From contig OZ253531.1 in NCBI GenBank assembly GCA_965262395.1, positions 372,001-436,000 on the forward strand: a stretch of DNA of 64,000 bases, written 5' to 3'. Below, one piece after another: positions 38,019-46,963 of the stretch. Position 1 is the first letter of the stretch, and the number at the start of each line of letters is the position of its first letter. Both the position numbers and the translations under genes were made by a program. Source of the DNA: CBDHFF01 sp965262395. GTDB taxonomy: Bacteria > Pseudomonadota > Alphaproteobacteria > Rickettsiales > Anaplasmataceae. The notes beneath the pieces were generated by a model. It saw only the letters and a program-made list of their open reading frames with translations. It was not told the origin of the DNA and did no database searches.

Positions 38019-38323
38019 GGCTGCCCTCCATTAATATTGTATTAACATATTAACTAGAAATGATTAATTTTTAGTTAATGATTTCTTGGAGATGCTGTTA
38101 TGTGTGGCTTGGAAAGTTAAAAATAAGCCATATATTAAGCCATATATATGATTTGGTAGTCTCATTAAGAAATACTTAACGATTGTTTTGTATTGAGTAC
38201 CATCGGCACATGTATCTGTGTTATTGCTTTATGCAGATGCTTTGGTTATGTGCAAATATAATTTGCGTGCTTATATACTACATTTAATAAATTTGTTGTA
38301 ATGAAATTAAAAGGTTTTTGATT
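38019..38323. other. Divergent intergenic region upstream of pal
   Basis: About 305 nt of AT-rich sequence between the minus-strand 168-aa gene and pal. It should contain the promoter of the pal-cpoB-tilS-ftsH unit. I see no clear promoter consensus, RNA gene or repeat array; only the short direct repeat AAGCCATATAT appears twice near 38126-38147. Confidence 0.5.
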
Positions 38324-38884
38324 ATGTTTTTGCGTTCATTTTCTTTGCTATCATTGATTATGCTTCTTGTTTCCTGCGGTGGGCACAAAAGCACTCATGG
38401 TTGTCATTCAAATTGTTATACTTGCCAAGCTGGCAGTGCAGGTGATCTTTTGGATGTGGAAGATGAGCAAGCTGATGGGTACAAAAAGAAAGAAGATGAA
38501 CCTGATATTCATTATCGTGAGTATCCAGAGATCAATGATGTAGGAAACATAGGTACTTTGTATTTCTTGTATAAGGATCATACCATAGATCCAGCAGAAG
38601 CAGAGGTATTACATAATATTGTATCATATATAGAAGAAAATGATAATAAGGTGGTTGAAATTTCGGGTCACTGTGATGCAAGAGAGTCTAGAGAGTATAA
38701 TCATCTCTTGGGACTAAGAAGAGCAAATGCTATTAAAGAATATCTAATGAAAGAAGGTGTGCCTGAAGATAAAATTACTATTATCTCATATGGCAAAGAC
38801 CTGGCCGCAGGTAGCAATAATGAGGCAAAATATGCTAGAGATAGGAGAGTAGAAATTATAGTGAAAGATGGAGAAGAGCAGTAA
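38324..38884 (+). CDS. pal: Peptidoglycan-associated lipoprotein Pal
   Basis: Outer-membrane lipoprotein of the Tol-Pal system, binding peptidoglycan during cell constriction. The start is taken at ATG 38324, two codons inside a TTG-started frame, giving MFLRSFSLLSLIMLLVSC, a lipoprotein signal with lipobox LVSC. A Cys-containing linker (HGCHSNCYTCQ) precedes the OmpA-like domain, with the peptidoglycan-binding stretch ISGHCDARESREYNHLLGLR and RANAIKEYLMKEGV. It is the first gene of a pal-cpoB-tilS-ftsH run, the classic alphaproteobacterial order; tolB is not upstream. Confidence 0.95.
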   Translation: MFLRSFSLLSLIMLLVSCGGHKSTHGCHSNCYTCQAGSAGDLLDVEDEQADGYKKKEDEPDIHYREYPEINDVGNIGTLYFLYKDHTIDPAEAEVLHNIVSYIEENDNKVVEISGHCDARESREYNHLLGLRRANAIKEYLMKEGVPEDKITIISYGKDLAAGSNNEAKYARDRRVEIIVKDGEEQ

Positions 38885-38910
38885 GGTATTTATCAATAAT
38901 TGGGGTTTCT

Positions 38911-40092
38911 ATGTATAAGAGTATATTTATTATCGGGATAGTTCTTGGGTTATTGACGCCAAATTATTTTATAATTGCAGAAGCAAGCGACGTCGACATA
39001 AAGAAAGAGCAAGAGCGCAGCTTGAAGGATAGGGTGTCTGATTTAGAAAGTTCAGTGCAAGAATTAAAGCAGATTATTTCTTATTTAGATAGTGTATGTA
39101 TCTCAGATAATACTTTGATGAGTGAAACACATCATACTGATTCATACTCTGGTCTCGAGAGCATTATGGGAGATGGAGATGATTTGAATGATGATTATAG
39201 TCTTGAGTCAAAAAATAATCCTGATGACGCTTCAGTTAGAGTAATTATTGAAGAAACTGATCCTGTTCCTTATGATTATAACAATGCATTGTCTAATAAA
39301 GGAAAGAGTAAAAAGAAAAAGAAAAATCAGAAGAATGGTCGTACTTCTAAGGCTTCTTCCAGAAATGATTCCACAGAAAGCAACGGTGTATGTAAATCAG
39401 AAGATGAGTCTAGTGCTTTGTTAGCTGATACTCCGGTTGAATCAGTGGGGATGATTGACAAAGAATCATGTTATATAAGGAACGATTTGTTTTATAAGGA
39501 TAGGTATTTTATTAATAACATAAGCAGTGATGACTGTAGAAATTCTCATGAATTTTCTTATTATCAAACAATTATAGATGAAGCTAGAGCAAGAAGTAAT
39601 ACTTTTTCTGCAGCTAAATTTGTTGTTGAGAGATTCTCAGATAGATTTTTGCTGGCTTTCCCTCAGAGTAAATGTGTTGATGATGCTAATCAGTGGATTA
39701 ACGAGGCTTACTGGCATTTAGTGGATGAATTATATTGCAAAGAAGACTATGAAGAAATTATCACTAATTTCAGGCAGATGAAAAAGAATGATTTCTTGGA
39801 TGTAAATAATGATTTTTCAGATCTTCGGATGCCTTTACGTCTTTTCAGAATAGGTGAGGTTTATATGTATTTTGATATGAATCGAGATGCATGTAAATTA
39901 TTTAATACGGTAAACATGCAATTAAAGAAAAGAAATGTTGGGCATAGTACATCCTTATCAAATGAATCAGATAAAAATTTAATAAGTAAATTCCAGGAAT
40001 TGCCTGGTTTAGTTGATAAAAAGCTTAAATCTATTGATTGTGTATCCTATAATGTAGGATCGTTGTTTGTCTCTGAGACTAATGAGTATTAG
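38911..40092 (+). CDS. cpoB: CpoB/YbgF-like Tol-Pal accessory protein
   Basis: 393-aa exported protein in the position of cpoB (ybgF), which coordinates Tol-Pal with peptidoglycan synthesis. The N-terminus MYKSIFIIGIVLGLLTPNYF is a signal sequence. A coiled coil follows (about 32-62, LKDRVSDLESSVQELKQII), as in CpoB. A variable acidic/basic linker then leads to a helical, TPR-like C-terminal region from about 210 (AKFVVERFSDRFLLAFPQSK, ANQWINEAYWHLVDELY). Sequence identity to known CpoB is weak by eye, so the call depends on layout and on the position between pal and tilS. Confidence 0.75.
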   Translation: MYKSIFIIGIVLGLLTPNYFIIAEASDVDIKKEQERSLKDRVSDLESSVQELKQIISYLDSVCISDNTLMSETHHTDSYSGLESIMGDGDDLNDDYSLESKNNPDDASVRVIIEETDPVPYDYNNALSNKGKSKKKKKNQKNGRTSKASSRNDSTESNGVCKSEDESSALLADTPVESVGMIDKESCYIRNDLFYKDRYFINNISSDDCRNSHEFSYYQTIIDEARARSNTFSAAKFVVERFSDRFLLAFPQSKCVDDANQWINEAYWHLVDELYCKEDYEEIITNFRQMKKNDFLDVNNDFSDLRMPLRLFRIGEVYMYFDMNRDACKLFNTVNMQLKKRNVGHSTSLSNESDKNLISKFQELPGLVDKKLKSIDCVSYNVGSLFVSETNEY

Positions 40093-40147
40093 GTGCTTTT
40101 CTTGTTGTCTGTTATTTTAAAGTGATAGTAGTAATATATAATTAATA

Positions 40148-41455
40148 GTGCTTGATATTGATAGTTTTGTAACAGCCTTTAATAAGCTTGCGGCGGGTGC
40201 CAGTAGGATAGTGGTTGCTGTTTCTGGTGGAGGTGATAGCGTTTGTATGTTATTACTTTTTCATGAAGCCATTAACCAGGGCTTGCTAGATATAGATGTT
40301 ACAGTAATCACATTCAATCATGGTTTGCGTCAAGAGGCAGCAGAAGAAGCGAGTTATGTTCAGTCTCTTGCAACACAATGGAAATTCAAGCATGTTATAT
40401 TGGAGTGGGAGGGTCATAAACCTTCTTCTAATTTGCAGGCACAGGCTAGGGACAAGCGTTATAGGCGCATATGTGAGTGGTGTCAGGATAATCATGTAGA
40501 GTTTGTGGCCGTAGCTCATCACAAGAATGATCAGGCCGAGACAATTTTCATGAATATTGCACGTGGAAGTGGTCTTGATGGTCTTTGTGGTATTGTAAGG
40601 AAACGCAATTTATATGGTGTGAATATAATCAGGCCAATGATGGATTTCTGTAAAGAAGAAATCTTAAATTATCTGAGATCTAGGCAAATAAAATGGATTG
40701 AAGATCCTAGTAATAATAATCAGAAATATACTCGATCTTTATATAGGAGTTTTCTGGATGTGCATTCCAATAATAATAAATTGACGGATAGACTTTCTGG
40801 ATTATCTATTCATATGAGTAAAGTCAAAGATGCATTAGATTTTTATGTCAAAAAAGAGTGTCTTAGGGTAGTTAGGTTTTGTAATAGCGGACACTTAATT
40901 ATTGATCTGAAACTATTGTTGCAATTACCTAGGGAAGTGGTGGAACGTATCATTATTATTTGTCTATGTAGATTAGGCGGTGGCTTGTACAAGCCAAGAC
41001 TTTCATCTTTTAATAGATTGTTGGCTAGCATACTTAGTGCTGAAACTGGCCTGAAAAGCACAATGAACGGTTGCATTATACTTGTTGAAGGTAATTCATT
41101 ATTTATTATAAGGGAAAGCAGTAAAATAAATGATGTGGTACAAATTATCAAGGAGAGTTGCACAGAATGGGATCGTCGGTTTCATTGTAATATTTCAATA
41201 GATAACTCGAAAGAATACTCTCTATGTTCCCTTGGCCATGATGGTTGGTGTCAGTTATTACAAAAAGATAGAAATTTGAAAAAGTTGAAGATGAATCGGG
41301 AAATTATTTATTCTTTGCCATGCCTGAAGGAGGGTGTTATAGTGGTTTCATGTCCTTATCTGGAATATTATATACGTAATGTTAGTTTTGATTTTCGTAT
41401 TAGTAATGAGTTAGTTGAAGGTTTTAGGAGTAGTGATGAAGAAGTTGGTGGATAA
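40148..41455 (+). CDS. tilS: tRNA(Ile)-lysidine synthase TilS
   Basis: Converts C34 of tRNA-Ile(CAT) to lysidine so that it reads AUA. The N-terminal PP-loop ATPase motif is VAVSGGGDSVCML. Further family motifs are TFNHGLRQEA, AVAHHKNDQAET and RPMMDFCKEEI. The remaining part to 435 aa is the less conserved C-terminal region. The start is GTG at 40148. The stop overlaps the beginning of ftsH by 20 nt, so translation of the two is probably coupled. An Ile-type CAT tRNA substrate is expected in the genome; the CAT tRNA at 56.3 kb is a candidate for either Met or Ile2. Confidence 0.95.
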   Translation: MLDIDSFVTAFNKLAAGASRIVVAVSGGGDSVCMLLLFHEAINQGLLDIDVTVITFNHGLRQEAAEEASYVQSLATQWKFKHVILEWEGHKPSSNLQAQARDKRYRRICEWCQDNHVEFVAVAHHKNDQAETIFMNIARGSGLDGLCGIVRKRNLYGVNIIRPMMDFCKEEILNYLRSRQIKWIEDPSNNNQKYTRSLYRSFLDVHSNNNKLTDRLSGLSIHMSKVKDALDFYVKKECLRVVRFCNSGHLIIDLKLLLQLPREVVERIIIICLCRLGGGLYKPRLSSFNRLLASILSAETGLKSTMNGCIILVEGNSLFIIRESSKINDVVQIIKESCTEWDRRFHCNISIDNSKEYSLCSLGHDGWCQLLQKDRNLKKLKMNREIIYSLPCLKEGVIVVSCPYLEYYIRNVSFDFRISNELVEGFRSSDEEVGG

Positions 41456-43223
41456 TTTTGTAATATGGGTTGCCATATTAATATTTGTTACATTACTATA
41501 TAGCCAATTTGGTGATAATAGCAGCTTGGGTAGTAGTTCTGTAAAGCTGTCTTTCTCTGATTTTTTGAATCAGGTTGAAGCTGGGCAAGTTGATCGTGTT
41601 GTCATTCATGGTGATGAAATTGTTGGGAAATTAAAAAGTGGCGGAAAGTTTACTTCAAAAGTGATATTGTATAATGGTTTGCTAGAGGAGTTACGAAAAA
41701 ACAATGTAGGCATAGATATTAATAGTGGTGATACATTCCTTGGTCTATTGGGTAGTATATTAGTATCTTGGTTCCCGATCCTTTTGTTAATTGGGGTGTG
41801 GATATTCTTTATGAAGCAAGTACATTCTGGTGGCAGTAAGTCTATGGGATTTGGAAAATCTAAAGCAAGACTGGCCGAGAATAAGAAAAAAATTATGTTT
41901 TCTGATGTAGCTGGAGTCGATGAAGCAAAAGAAGATATGATGGAAGTTGTCGATTTTTTGCGTGACCCTACTAAATTTAAGGCCTTAGGGGGGCAAATCC
42001 CTAAGGGTTGTTTGTTGATTGGCTCTCCTGGTACTGGTAAAACCTTGTTAGCCAAGGCGATTGCCGGTGAAGCTAATGTGCCATTTTTTAGCATATCTGG
42101 TTCTGATTTTGTTGAAATGTTTGTGGGTGTTGGAGCTAGTCGTGTGCGTGATATGTTTGAACAAGGAAAAAAGAATGCACCATGTATAATTTTTATAGAT
42201 GAAATAGATGCCGTTGGTAGACATAGAGGTATAGGATTAGGGGGTGGTAACGATGAAAGGGAGCAAACCTTAAACCAGCTTTTAGTAGAAATGGATGGTT
42301 TTGAAGAAAATACTGGAGTAATAATAGTAGCCGCTACTAACAGACCAGATGTCCTAGATAAGGCATTGCTGAGGCCAGGACGGTTTGATCGTCAAATAGT
42401 AATAAGTTTGCCTGATATTAAGGGAAGAGAACAAATAATTGATGTGCACATCAAAAAGATACAGGCTGCGCCAGACGTATCATCTCGCTTGGTTGCTCGT
42501 GGCACACCAGGATTTTCTGGTGCTGATTTGGCCAATCTTGTGAATGAGGCGGCTCTTTTTGCAGCACGTATGAACAAAAAGCTTGTTACAAATGATGATT
42601 TCGAACATGCCCGTGATAAGGTTATGATGGGCGCAGAAAGAAAATCATTAATGATGAAAGAAGAAGAGAAAAAATTAACTGCTTATCATGAAGCTGGGCA
42701 TGCTTTAGTTAGTGTTAATTTTCCTGTCTCTGATCCGATACATAAAGCTACTATTATTCCTAGAGGTAGGGCATTAGGGTTGGTGATGCGGTTGCCGGAA
42801 GATGATAGGGTCTCTTTGACCAGAGAAAAAATATTGGCTGACCTTGCTGTGGCAATGGGGGGTAGAGTTGCTGAAGAGATAGTTTTTGGTTATAATAAAG
42901 TAACTAGTGGAGCCTCTTCTGATATTGAGCAAGCCACTAATTTGTCTCGATCGATGGTAATGAAGTGGGGTATGAGTGAAAAGGCTGGTTTGGTTTGTTA
43001 TGATGGTAAGAAAGATAGTGTGGGCACTGAAGCTGTTTCGGAGAGTCTTCTTGCAGTTATCGATGAAGAAGTGAGGAGCATTGTTGACAAGGCCTATGCT
43101 GAGGCTACTAAAATACTTACTGATAATCTTGATAAACTTCATGTTCTTGCAGCTCATCTGTTTGTCTTAATTCAAGTTCAAGTTGCTTTGGCTCAAGTTT
43201 GTTTAGTGAACACGAAACTCTGA
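41436..43223 (+). CDS. ftsH: ATP-dependent zinc metalloprotease FtsH with a frameshifted C-terminus
   Basis: Membrane-anchored AAA+ protease that degrades misfolded membrane and regulatory proteins. The start is ATG 41436 after a TAGGAG site, inside the tilS end. Two N-terminal membrane segments (about 8-25 and 100-122) flank a periplasmic loop. Walker A GSPGTGKT is near 195, the SRH region contains ATNRPDVLDKALLRPGRFDR, and the zinc motif HEAGH is near 418. The normal chain runs to ILTDNLDKLHVLAAHLF; after that a 44-nt insertion changes the frame and the protein ends in an unrelated VLIQVQVALAQVCLVNTKL tail. The usual continuation EHETLTGAEIKDIL is still present downstream in another frame. 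Confidence 0.93.
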   Translation: MKKLVDNFVIWVAILIFVTLLYSQFGDNSSLGSSSVKLSFSDFLNQVEAGQVDRVVIHGDEIVGKLKSGGKFTSKVILYNGLLEELRKNNVGIDINSGDTFLGLLGSILVSWFPILLLIGVWIFFMKQVHSGGSKSMGFGKSKARLAENKKKIMFSDVAGVDEAKEDMMEVVDFLRDPTKFKALGGQIPKGCLLIGSPGTGKTLLAKAIAGEANVPFFSISGSDFVEMFVGVGASRVRDMFEQGKKNAPCIIFIDEIDAVGRHRGIGLGGGNDEREQTLNQLLVEMDGFEENTGVIIVAATNRPDVLDKALLRPGRFDRQIVISLPDIKGREQIIDVHIKKIQAAPDVSSRLVARGTPGFSGADLANLVNEAALFAARMNKKLVTNDDFEHARDKVMMGAERKSLMMKEEEKKLTAYHEAGHALVSVNFPVSDPIHKATIIPRGRALGLVMRLPEDDRVSLTREKILADLAVAMGGRVAEEIVFGYNKVTSGASSDIEQATNLSRSMVMKWGMSEKAGLVCYDGKKDSVGTEAVSESLLAVIDEEVRSIVDKAYAEATKILTDNLDKLHVLAAHLFVLIQVQVALAQVCLVNTKL

Positions 43224-43410
43224 CAGGCGCCGAAATAAAGGATATTTTAGCTGGTAAAACTATAAAAAAGAAAGATGATGCATCGAATTCTGACGAAGAT
43301 ACCTTTGGCTCAAGTTTGTTTAGTGAGTAGGCTCGTGTATGAAACGAGATACACAAATAGTGTCGCTTGAGAATTTTTTGTATGTCTTAATTCAAGTTCA
43401 AGTTGCTTTG
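43163..43410 (+). repeat. Local rearrangement at the ftsH 3' end (two short duplicated blocks)
   Basis: A 28-nt block starting TGTCTTAATTCAAGTTCAAG occurs at 43163-43190 and at 43383-43410. A 24-nt block CTTTGGCTCAAGTTTGTTTA plus four bases occurs at 43186-43209 and 43303-43326. In the upstream location the blocks are fused through the shared CTTTG, and inserted between codons for HLF and EHE of ftsH. The inserted length inferred is 44 nt (43164-43207). Confidence 0.9.
43208..43330 (+). pseudogene. Displaced original C-terminal coding end of ftsH
   Basis: In the frame starting at 43208 the DNA reads EHETLTGAEIKDILAGKTIK and continues as KKKDDASNSDEDTFGSSLFSE to a TAG at 43330. The first part is a standard FtsH C-terminal element (compare YETLTGEEIKDLL). 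It lacks its own start codon and is now cut off from the ftsH frame by the 44-nt insertion. Removing 43164-43207 would restore a continuous FtsH of normal length (about 622 aa from ATG 41436). Confidence 0.8.
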
Positions 43411-43463
43411 TATGTTTTCTTATATATAATGACAATCATATTAGATTTCTGGTTGTATGACTG

Positions 43464-44066
43464 ATGCTACGATTTTTTATCTTGTTAGTGACGATATTGA
43501 TTCCATGTAATGAGCTGTTTGCTAGCATGGTGCATAAATGTGATGAAGTTAAAATATGTATCAAATGTGGTGATGAGTTGCTGGCAAGCACTCACTTGAG
43601 CTTTTCTCAGGTAAAATTAGATAAAGATCTATCAGTGGATAATAAAACTGTAAAAAGATTCTTTAAAAACGCCTCTGGACCAAATAGCAGTAGAGTTAGT
43701 ATGTCAGATATCGGCAGAAAGCATATATCTTTTGATGATGACTTAAAAAGTGTCTTATTTTATAAAAATATGTTCTGCATTGGTATTAAGCGTAAGCCTC
43801 AACACAATATGGATATGGGTAGAAATGCTTATAGTATTACTGTTTGGGAGCTTAAAGATGGTACGTACAGCGAACTCAGTACTAAGTATATAGTATTGGG
43901 TGCAGATGACCCTCATGCATACGGGGATCATTGCATACGAGTGCCAAGTAAATATATACCAAGAAATCATCCTCATCAGGGGAGGTCTGTTGTTGTTGAT
44001 GCTAAGTATGTAGTTTTATCGCTGTCAAAGAGTAAGTCTGTATATTGGTCTAGTATAATGTACTAG
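43464..44066 (+). CDS. Hypothetical exported protein, 200 aa
   Basis: I do not recognise a family. The N-terminus MLRFFILLVTILIPCNELFA is a good Sec signal peptide; the mature part opens with a Cys cluster (HKCDEVKICIKCG), suggesting disulfides or metal binding. The rest has alternating hydrophobic and charged residues as in a beta-rich periplasmic protein, with DDPHAYGDHCIRVPSKYIP near 150. The dsbB gene in this window would supply disulfide reoxidation. It starts 240 nt after the ftsH frame ends and lies 22 nt before ychF, so it may be co-transcribed with it. Confidence 0.75.
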   Translation: MLRFFILLVTILIPCNELFASMVHKCDEVKICIKCGDELLASTHLSFSQVKLDKDLSVDNKTVKRFFKNASGPNSSRVSMSDIGRKHISFDDDLKSVLFYKNMFCIGIKRKPQHNMDMGRNAYSITVWELKDGTYSELSTKYIVLGADDPHAYGDHCIRVPSKYIPRNHPHQGRSVVVDAKYVVLSLSKSKSVYWSSIMY

Positions 44067-44088
44067 TTTATAAATTTCTGGTGTTATT

Positions 44089-45168
44089 ATGGTGTTGAAT
44101 TGTGGGATAGTAGGGTTGCCTAATGTTGGTAAATCTACATTGTTTAATGTATTAAATAAGAAGCAGATTGCTGAATCAGCTAATTATCCATTTTGTACAA
44201 TAGAGCCAAACGTGGGCAAGGTTTCAATTTGTGATCAAAGATTAGATAAGCTAGCTGCTATAGAAAAATCAGCACAAATTATTTACAATCAGCTAGAATT
44301 TGTTGATATTGCGGGACTGGTTCGTGGTGCCAGTCAAGGAGAAGGCTTGGGAAATAAGTTCTTAAGTCATATAAGGCAAGTTGATGCAATAGTGCATGTG
44401 GTTCGATGTTTTGATGATAGTAATATTGTGCATGTTAATGATGTTGTGGACCCTATAGGTGACGTTACTACTATAGAAACAGAACTCAAACTTGCTGATT
44501 TAGAGTCAATTGTGAAGATGCAGAGAAAGCTTGAAAAGCAAGCTCGTTCCAATGATAAAGAGGCAAAGGCAAGGTTGGAGTTGTTAAATTCGATAAGCAA
44601 TGCCCTTGATAATGATAAAGAAATTAAGGATATTGAAGATATTGACCAGGAAGATCTCACGGATCTGGATCTGTTATCGATAAAGCCAGTTGTGTATGTT
44701 TGTAATATTGCAGATACAGATATTGGAGTAGATAATATCTATGTAAAAAGGATGAAAGAGAAGTTCAAGAATGTGGTTACGGTTTCCGCAAAGATTGAAG
44801 AAGAGTTGTCATCTATGGATGATGCCGAGCGAGGAAACTTTTTAAAAGAGCTTGGTCTAGAGACATCTGGGTTAGATATCTTGTCTAAGATGGCCTATAG
44901 TATGCTTGGGTTGGAAACTTTTTTTACTGTTGGCCCTAAGGAAGCTCGTGCCTGGACTATGAAAAAAGGAATTTTTGCCCCACAAGCAGCTGGAGTTATA
45001 CATACAGATTTTGAACGTGGCTTCATTAAAGCGTCGGTTATGTCGTATGATGATTTTATTCAGCACTCTGGAGAAGTGGGTTGCAGAGAGGTTGGTAAGC
45101 TTAAGTTGGAAGGGAAAGAGTACGTGATGAAGGATGGCGATGTTGTTCATTTCCAGTTTAATGTCTAA
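44089..45168 (+). CDS. ychF: Ribosome-binding ATPase YchF (Obg family)
   Basis: A 359-aa P-loop ATPase of the Obg/YchF group, which binds ribosomes and affects stress responses. G1 is GLPNVGKST, G3 is DIAGLVRGASQGEGLGNKFL, and the altered G4 is CNIAD instead of NKxD, explaining preference for ATP. The C-terminal TGS domain contains FFTVGPKEARAWTMKKGIFA and the ending EGKEYVMKDGDVVHFQFNV. Length and start (ATG 44089) are standard. A large repeat array follows the stop. Confidence 0.97.
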   Translation: MVLNCGIVGLPNVGKSTLFNVLNKKQIAESANYPFCTIEPNVGKVSICDQRLDKLAAIEKSAQIIYNQLEFVDIAGLVRGASQGEGLGNKFLSHIRQVDAIVHVVRCFDDSNIVHVNDVVDPIGDVTTIETELKLADLESIVKMQRKLEKQARSNDKEAKARLELLNSISNALDNDKEIKDIEDIDQEDLTDLDLLSIKPVVYVCNIADTDIGVDNIYVKRMKEKFKNVVTVSAKIEEELSSMDDAERGNFLKELGLETSGLDILSKMAYSMLGLETFFTVGPKEARAWTMKKGIFAPQAAGVIHTDFERGFIKASVMSYDDFIQHSGEVGCREVGKLKLEGKEYVMKDGDVVHFQFNV

Positions 45169-45255
45169 TAGGGATCGATAGCAACCAACTCATACTGCTT
45201 TTGGATAAGGGTATATATTTTCTTGCTGGTTGTTAAGCTCATCGTGATATAATTT

Positions 45256-46082
45256 TTTCAGTGCAATAAACCGATATAGTATTGTGATTAGTTGTTTGTT
45301 TAGTTTCGTTTAGTTCGCTCGTTTCAGTGCAATAAGCCGATATAGTATTGTGATTAGTTGTTTGTTTAGTTCGCTTGTTTCAGTGCAATAAGCCGATATA
45401 GTATTGTGATTAGTTGTTTGTTTAGTTCGCTCGTTTCAGTGCAATAAGCCGATATAGTATTGTGATTAGTTGTTTGTTTAGTTTCAGTGCAATGAGCCGC
45501 ATATAGTATTGTGATTAGTTTTGTTTAGTTCGCTGTTTCAGTGCAATGAGCCGATATAGTATTGTGATTAGTTGTTTGTTTAGTTCGCTCGTTTCAGTGC
45601 AATAAGCTAATATAGTATTGTGATTAGTTGTTTGTTTAGTTCGCTCGTTTCAGTGCAATGAGCCGATATAGTATTGTGATTAGTTGTTTGTTTAGTTCGC
45701 TTGTTTCAGTGCAATAAGCCGATATAGTATTGTGATTAGTTGTTTTTTTTAGTTCGCTTGTTTAGTTTAGTTCGCTTGTTTCAGTGCAATAAGCCGATAT
45801 AGTATTGTGATTAGTTGTTTAGTTCGCTCGTTTCAGTGCAATGAGCCGATATAGTATTGTGATTAGTTGTTTGTTTAGTTCGCTTGTTTCAGTGCAATGA
45901 GCAGCAATAGTATTGTGATTAGTTGTTTGTTTAGTTCGCTTGTTTCAGTGCAATGAGCCGATATAGTATTGTGATTAGTTGTTTGTTTAGTTCGCTTGTT
46001 TCAGTGCAATGAGCAGCAATAGTATTGTGATTAGTTGTTTGTTTAGTTCGCTTGTTTCAGTGCAATAAGCCGATATAGTATA
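45256..46082 (+). repeat. Tandem array of about 15 copies of a ~57-bp repeat
   Basis: The core TCAGTGCAATAAGCCGATAT occurs about 15 times with few variants (AAGCC, GAGCC, GAGCAGC), spaced mostly 55-67 nt. Between cores lies TAGTATTGTGATTAGTTG and a TTTAGTTCGCT stretch of variable length. The array fills the gap between convergent ychF and yidD and ends 11 nt from the yidD stop. I see no conserved ORF, no spacers as in CRISPR (the whole unit repeats) and no similarity to the other arrays in the window. Confidence 0.97.
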
Positions 46083-46092
46083 TTATTATCCG

Positions 46093-46371
46093 TTATTTTT
46101 TTAGTTTATTCGTAGTTTTATTGCTCTCATATTCTGGTACGGGATCATATATATTGCAGTCTTGGTTTAGTGGATTGCAGCGCAATATCCTTTTGACTGT
46201 TAAGAGGGACCCTTGTATTAAACCATGTTTTTTAATAGCTATTATAGCGTAAGTTGAGCACGAAGGGCTGTATCTGCAATGATTGGAAAGAAGGGGGGAT
46301 ATGCATATTTTATATGCGTATATAGGTAGTAATGCTGTATAACGTATAATATGTTTTGCTTCTTTTAGCAC
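46093..46371 (-). CDS. yidD: Membrane protein insertion efficiency factor YidD
   Basis: A small protein assisting YidC-dependent membrane insertion; 92 aa. The conserved Cys-rich core is visible: LLPIYAYKICISPLL, then CRYSPSCSTYAIIAI with KHG and RILRCNP. Its start overlaps the end of rnpA by 7 nt, the normal rpmH-rnpA-yidD order. yidC does not follow because the 57-bp repeat array and ychF (opposite strand) come next. Confidence 0.95.
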   Translation of the reverse strand: MLKEAKHIIRYTALLPIYAYKICISPLLSNHCRYSPSCSTYAIIAIKKHGLIQGSLLTVKRILRCNPLNQDCNIYDPVPEYESNKTTNKLKK

Positions 46372-46751
46372 TTAATTTCTCCAGAACTAAGAATTTTCTG
46401 TTTAATTTTTCTGAAACAATACTCTAAATCTCTTTTGATATCGTGATAGTTTGATGATTTGGCTGCGCTTCTGGCAATTATAACATAAGAAAATCCTTGT
46501 GTAATAGAGTTTTGTAACACAAGCAGCTTACGCAATACTTCTTTGATGCGCCTTTTTGCTTTATTCCTAACAACGGCATTGCCGACTTTTTTGCTCACGG
46601 TAATGCCAAATCTTATTGATGAACTACCTTCCCAGCACAAATCAACACTATGTGTATATTGTACTACTAAGGAATCGGACGATCGATAAAGTTTAGTTTT
46701 AGCTATAGCAATGAAGCTTTTTCTTTTTTTTATAATTAAAGATCTATCCAC
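46365..46751 (-). CDS. rnpA: RNase P protein component
   Basis: Basic protein subunit that binds RNase P RNA (rnpB at 29.2-29.5 kb). 128 aa with the family pattern SLIIKKRKSFIAIAKTKLYR at the start, GITVSKKVGNAVVRNKAKRR (the RNR-type RNA-binding motif) in the middle and YVIIARSAAKSSNY near the end. It overlaps rpmH by 8 nt and yidD by 7 nt, so all three are translated from one message. Confidence 0.96.
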   Translation of the reverse strand: MDRSLIIKKRKSFIAIAKTKLYRSSDSLVVQYTHSVDLCWEGSSSIRFGITVSKKVGNAVVRNKAKRRIKEVLRKLLVLQNSITQGFSYVIIARSAAKSSNYHDIKRDLEYCFRKIKQKILSSGEIKC

Positions 46752-46890
46752 TTGCGCTCAATCTTTTCCTTCCTTTTGCTCTTCTTCTTCGAATAACAAG
46801 ACGGCCACCTTTCGTAGACATCCTTGAGCGGAATCCATGATCCCTCATTCTTTTTATAACGCTTGGCTGAAACGTGCGTTTAGTAGACAT
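46744..46890 (-). CDS. rpmH: 50S ribosomal protein L34
   Basis: A 48-aa ribosomal protein. The minus-strand translation reads MSTKRTFQPSVIKRMRDHGF and continues through RSRMSTKGGRLVIRRRRAKG to RKRLSASG. This is the L34 pattern (KRTFQPS, HGFR.RM, GGR.V..RRRAKGRK.L). ATG is at 46890 and the stop at 46744-46746. It lies upstream of and overlaps rnpA by 8 nt, as expected. It has a promoter-like element about 45 nt upstream. Confidence 0.95.
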   Translation of the reverse strand: MSTKRTFQPSVIKRMRDHGFRSRMSTKGGRLVIRRRRAKGRKRLSASG

Positions 46891-46934
46891 ACCATAACCA
46901 CTTTAAATGTTAAACCTGACACCATCAGCTTTTG

Positions 46935-46963
46935 ATGATAGCGAATAAAGGTATTTAATGCAA
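46935..46963 (-). promoter_or_regulatory. Probable sigma70-type promoter of rpmH-rnpA-yidD
   Basis: On the minus strand TTGCAT is followed after exactly 17 nt by TATCAT, ending 45 nt before the rpmH ATG. Spacing is ideal and each hexamer matches consensus at five of six positions (TTGACA, TATAAT). There is no other candidate of equal quality in this gap. Confidence 0.6.

Noticed and set aside
45256..46082. CRISPR array
   Set aside because: The whole ~57-bp unit repeats, with no unique spacers, and no cas genes are present.
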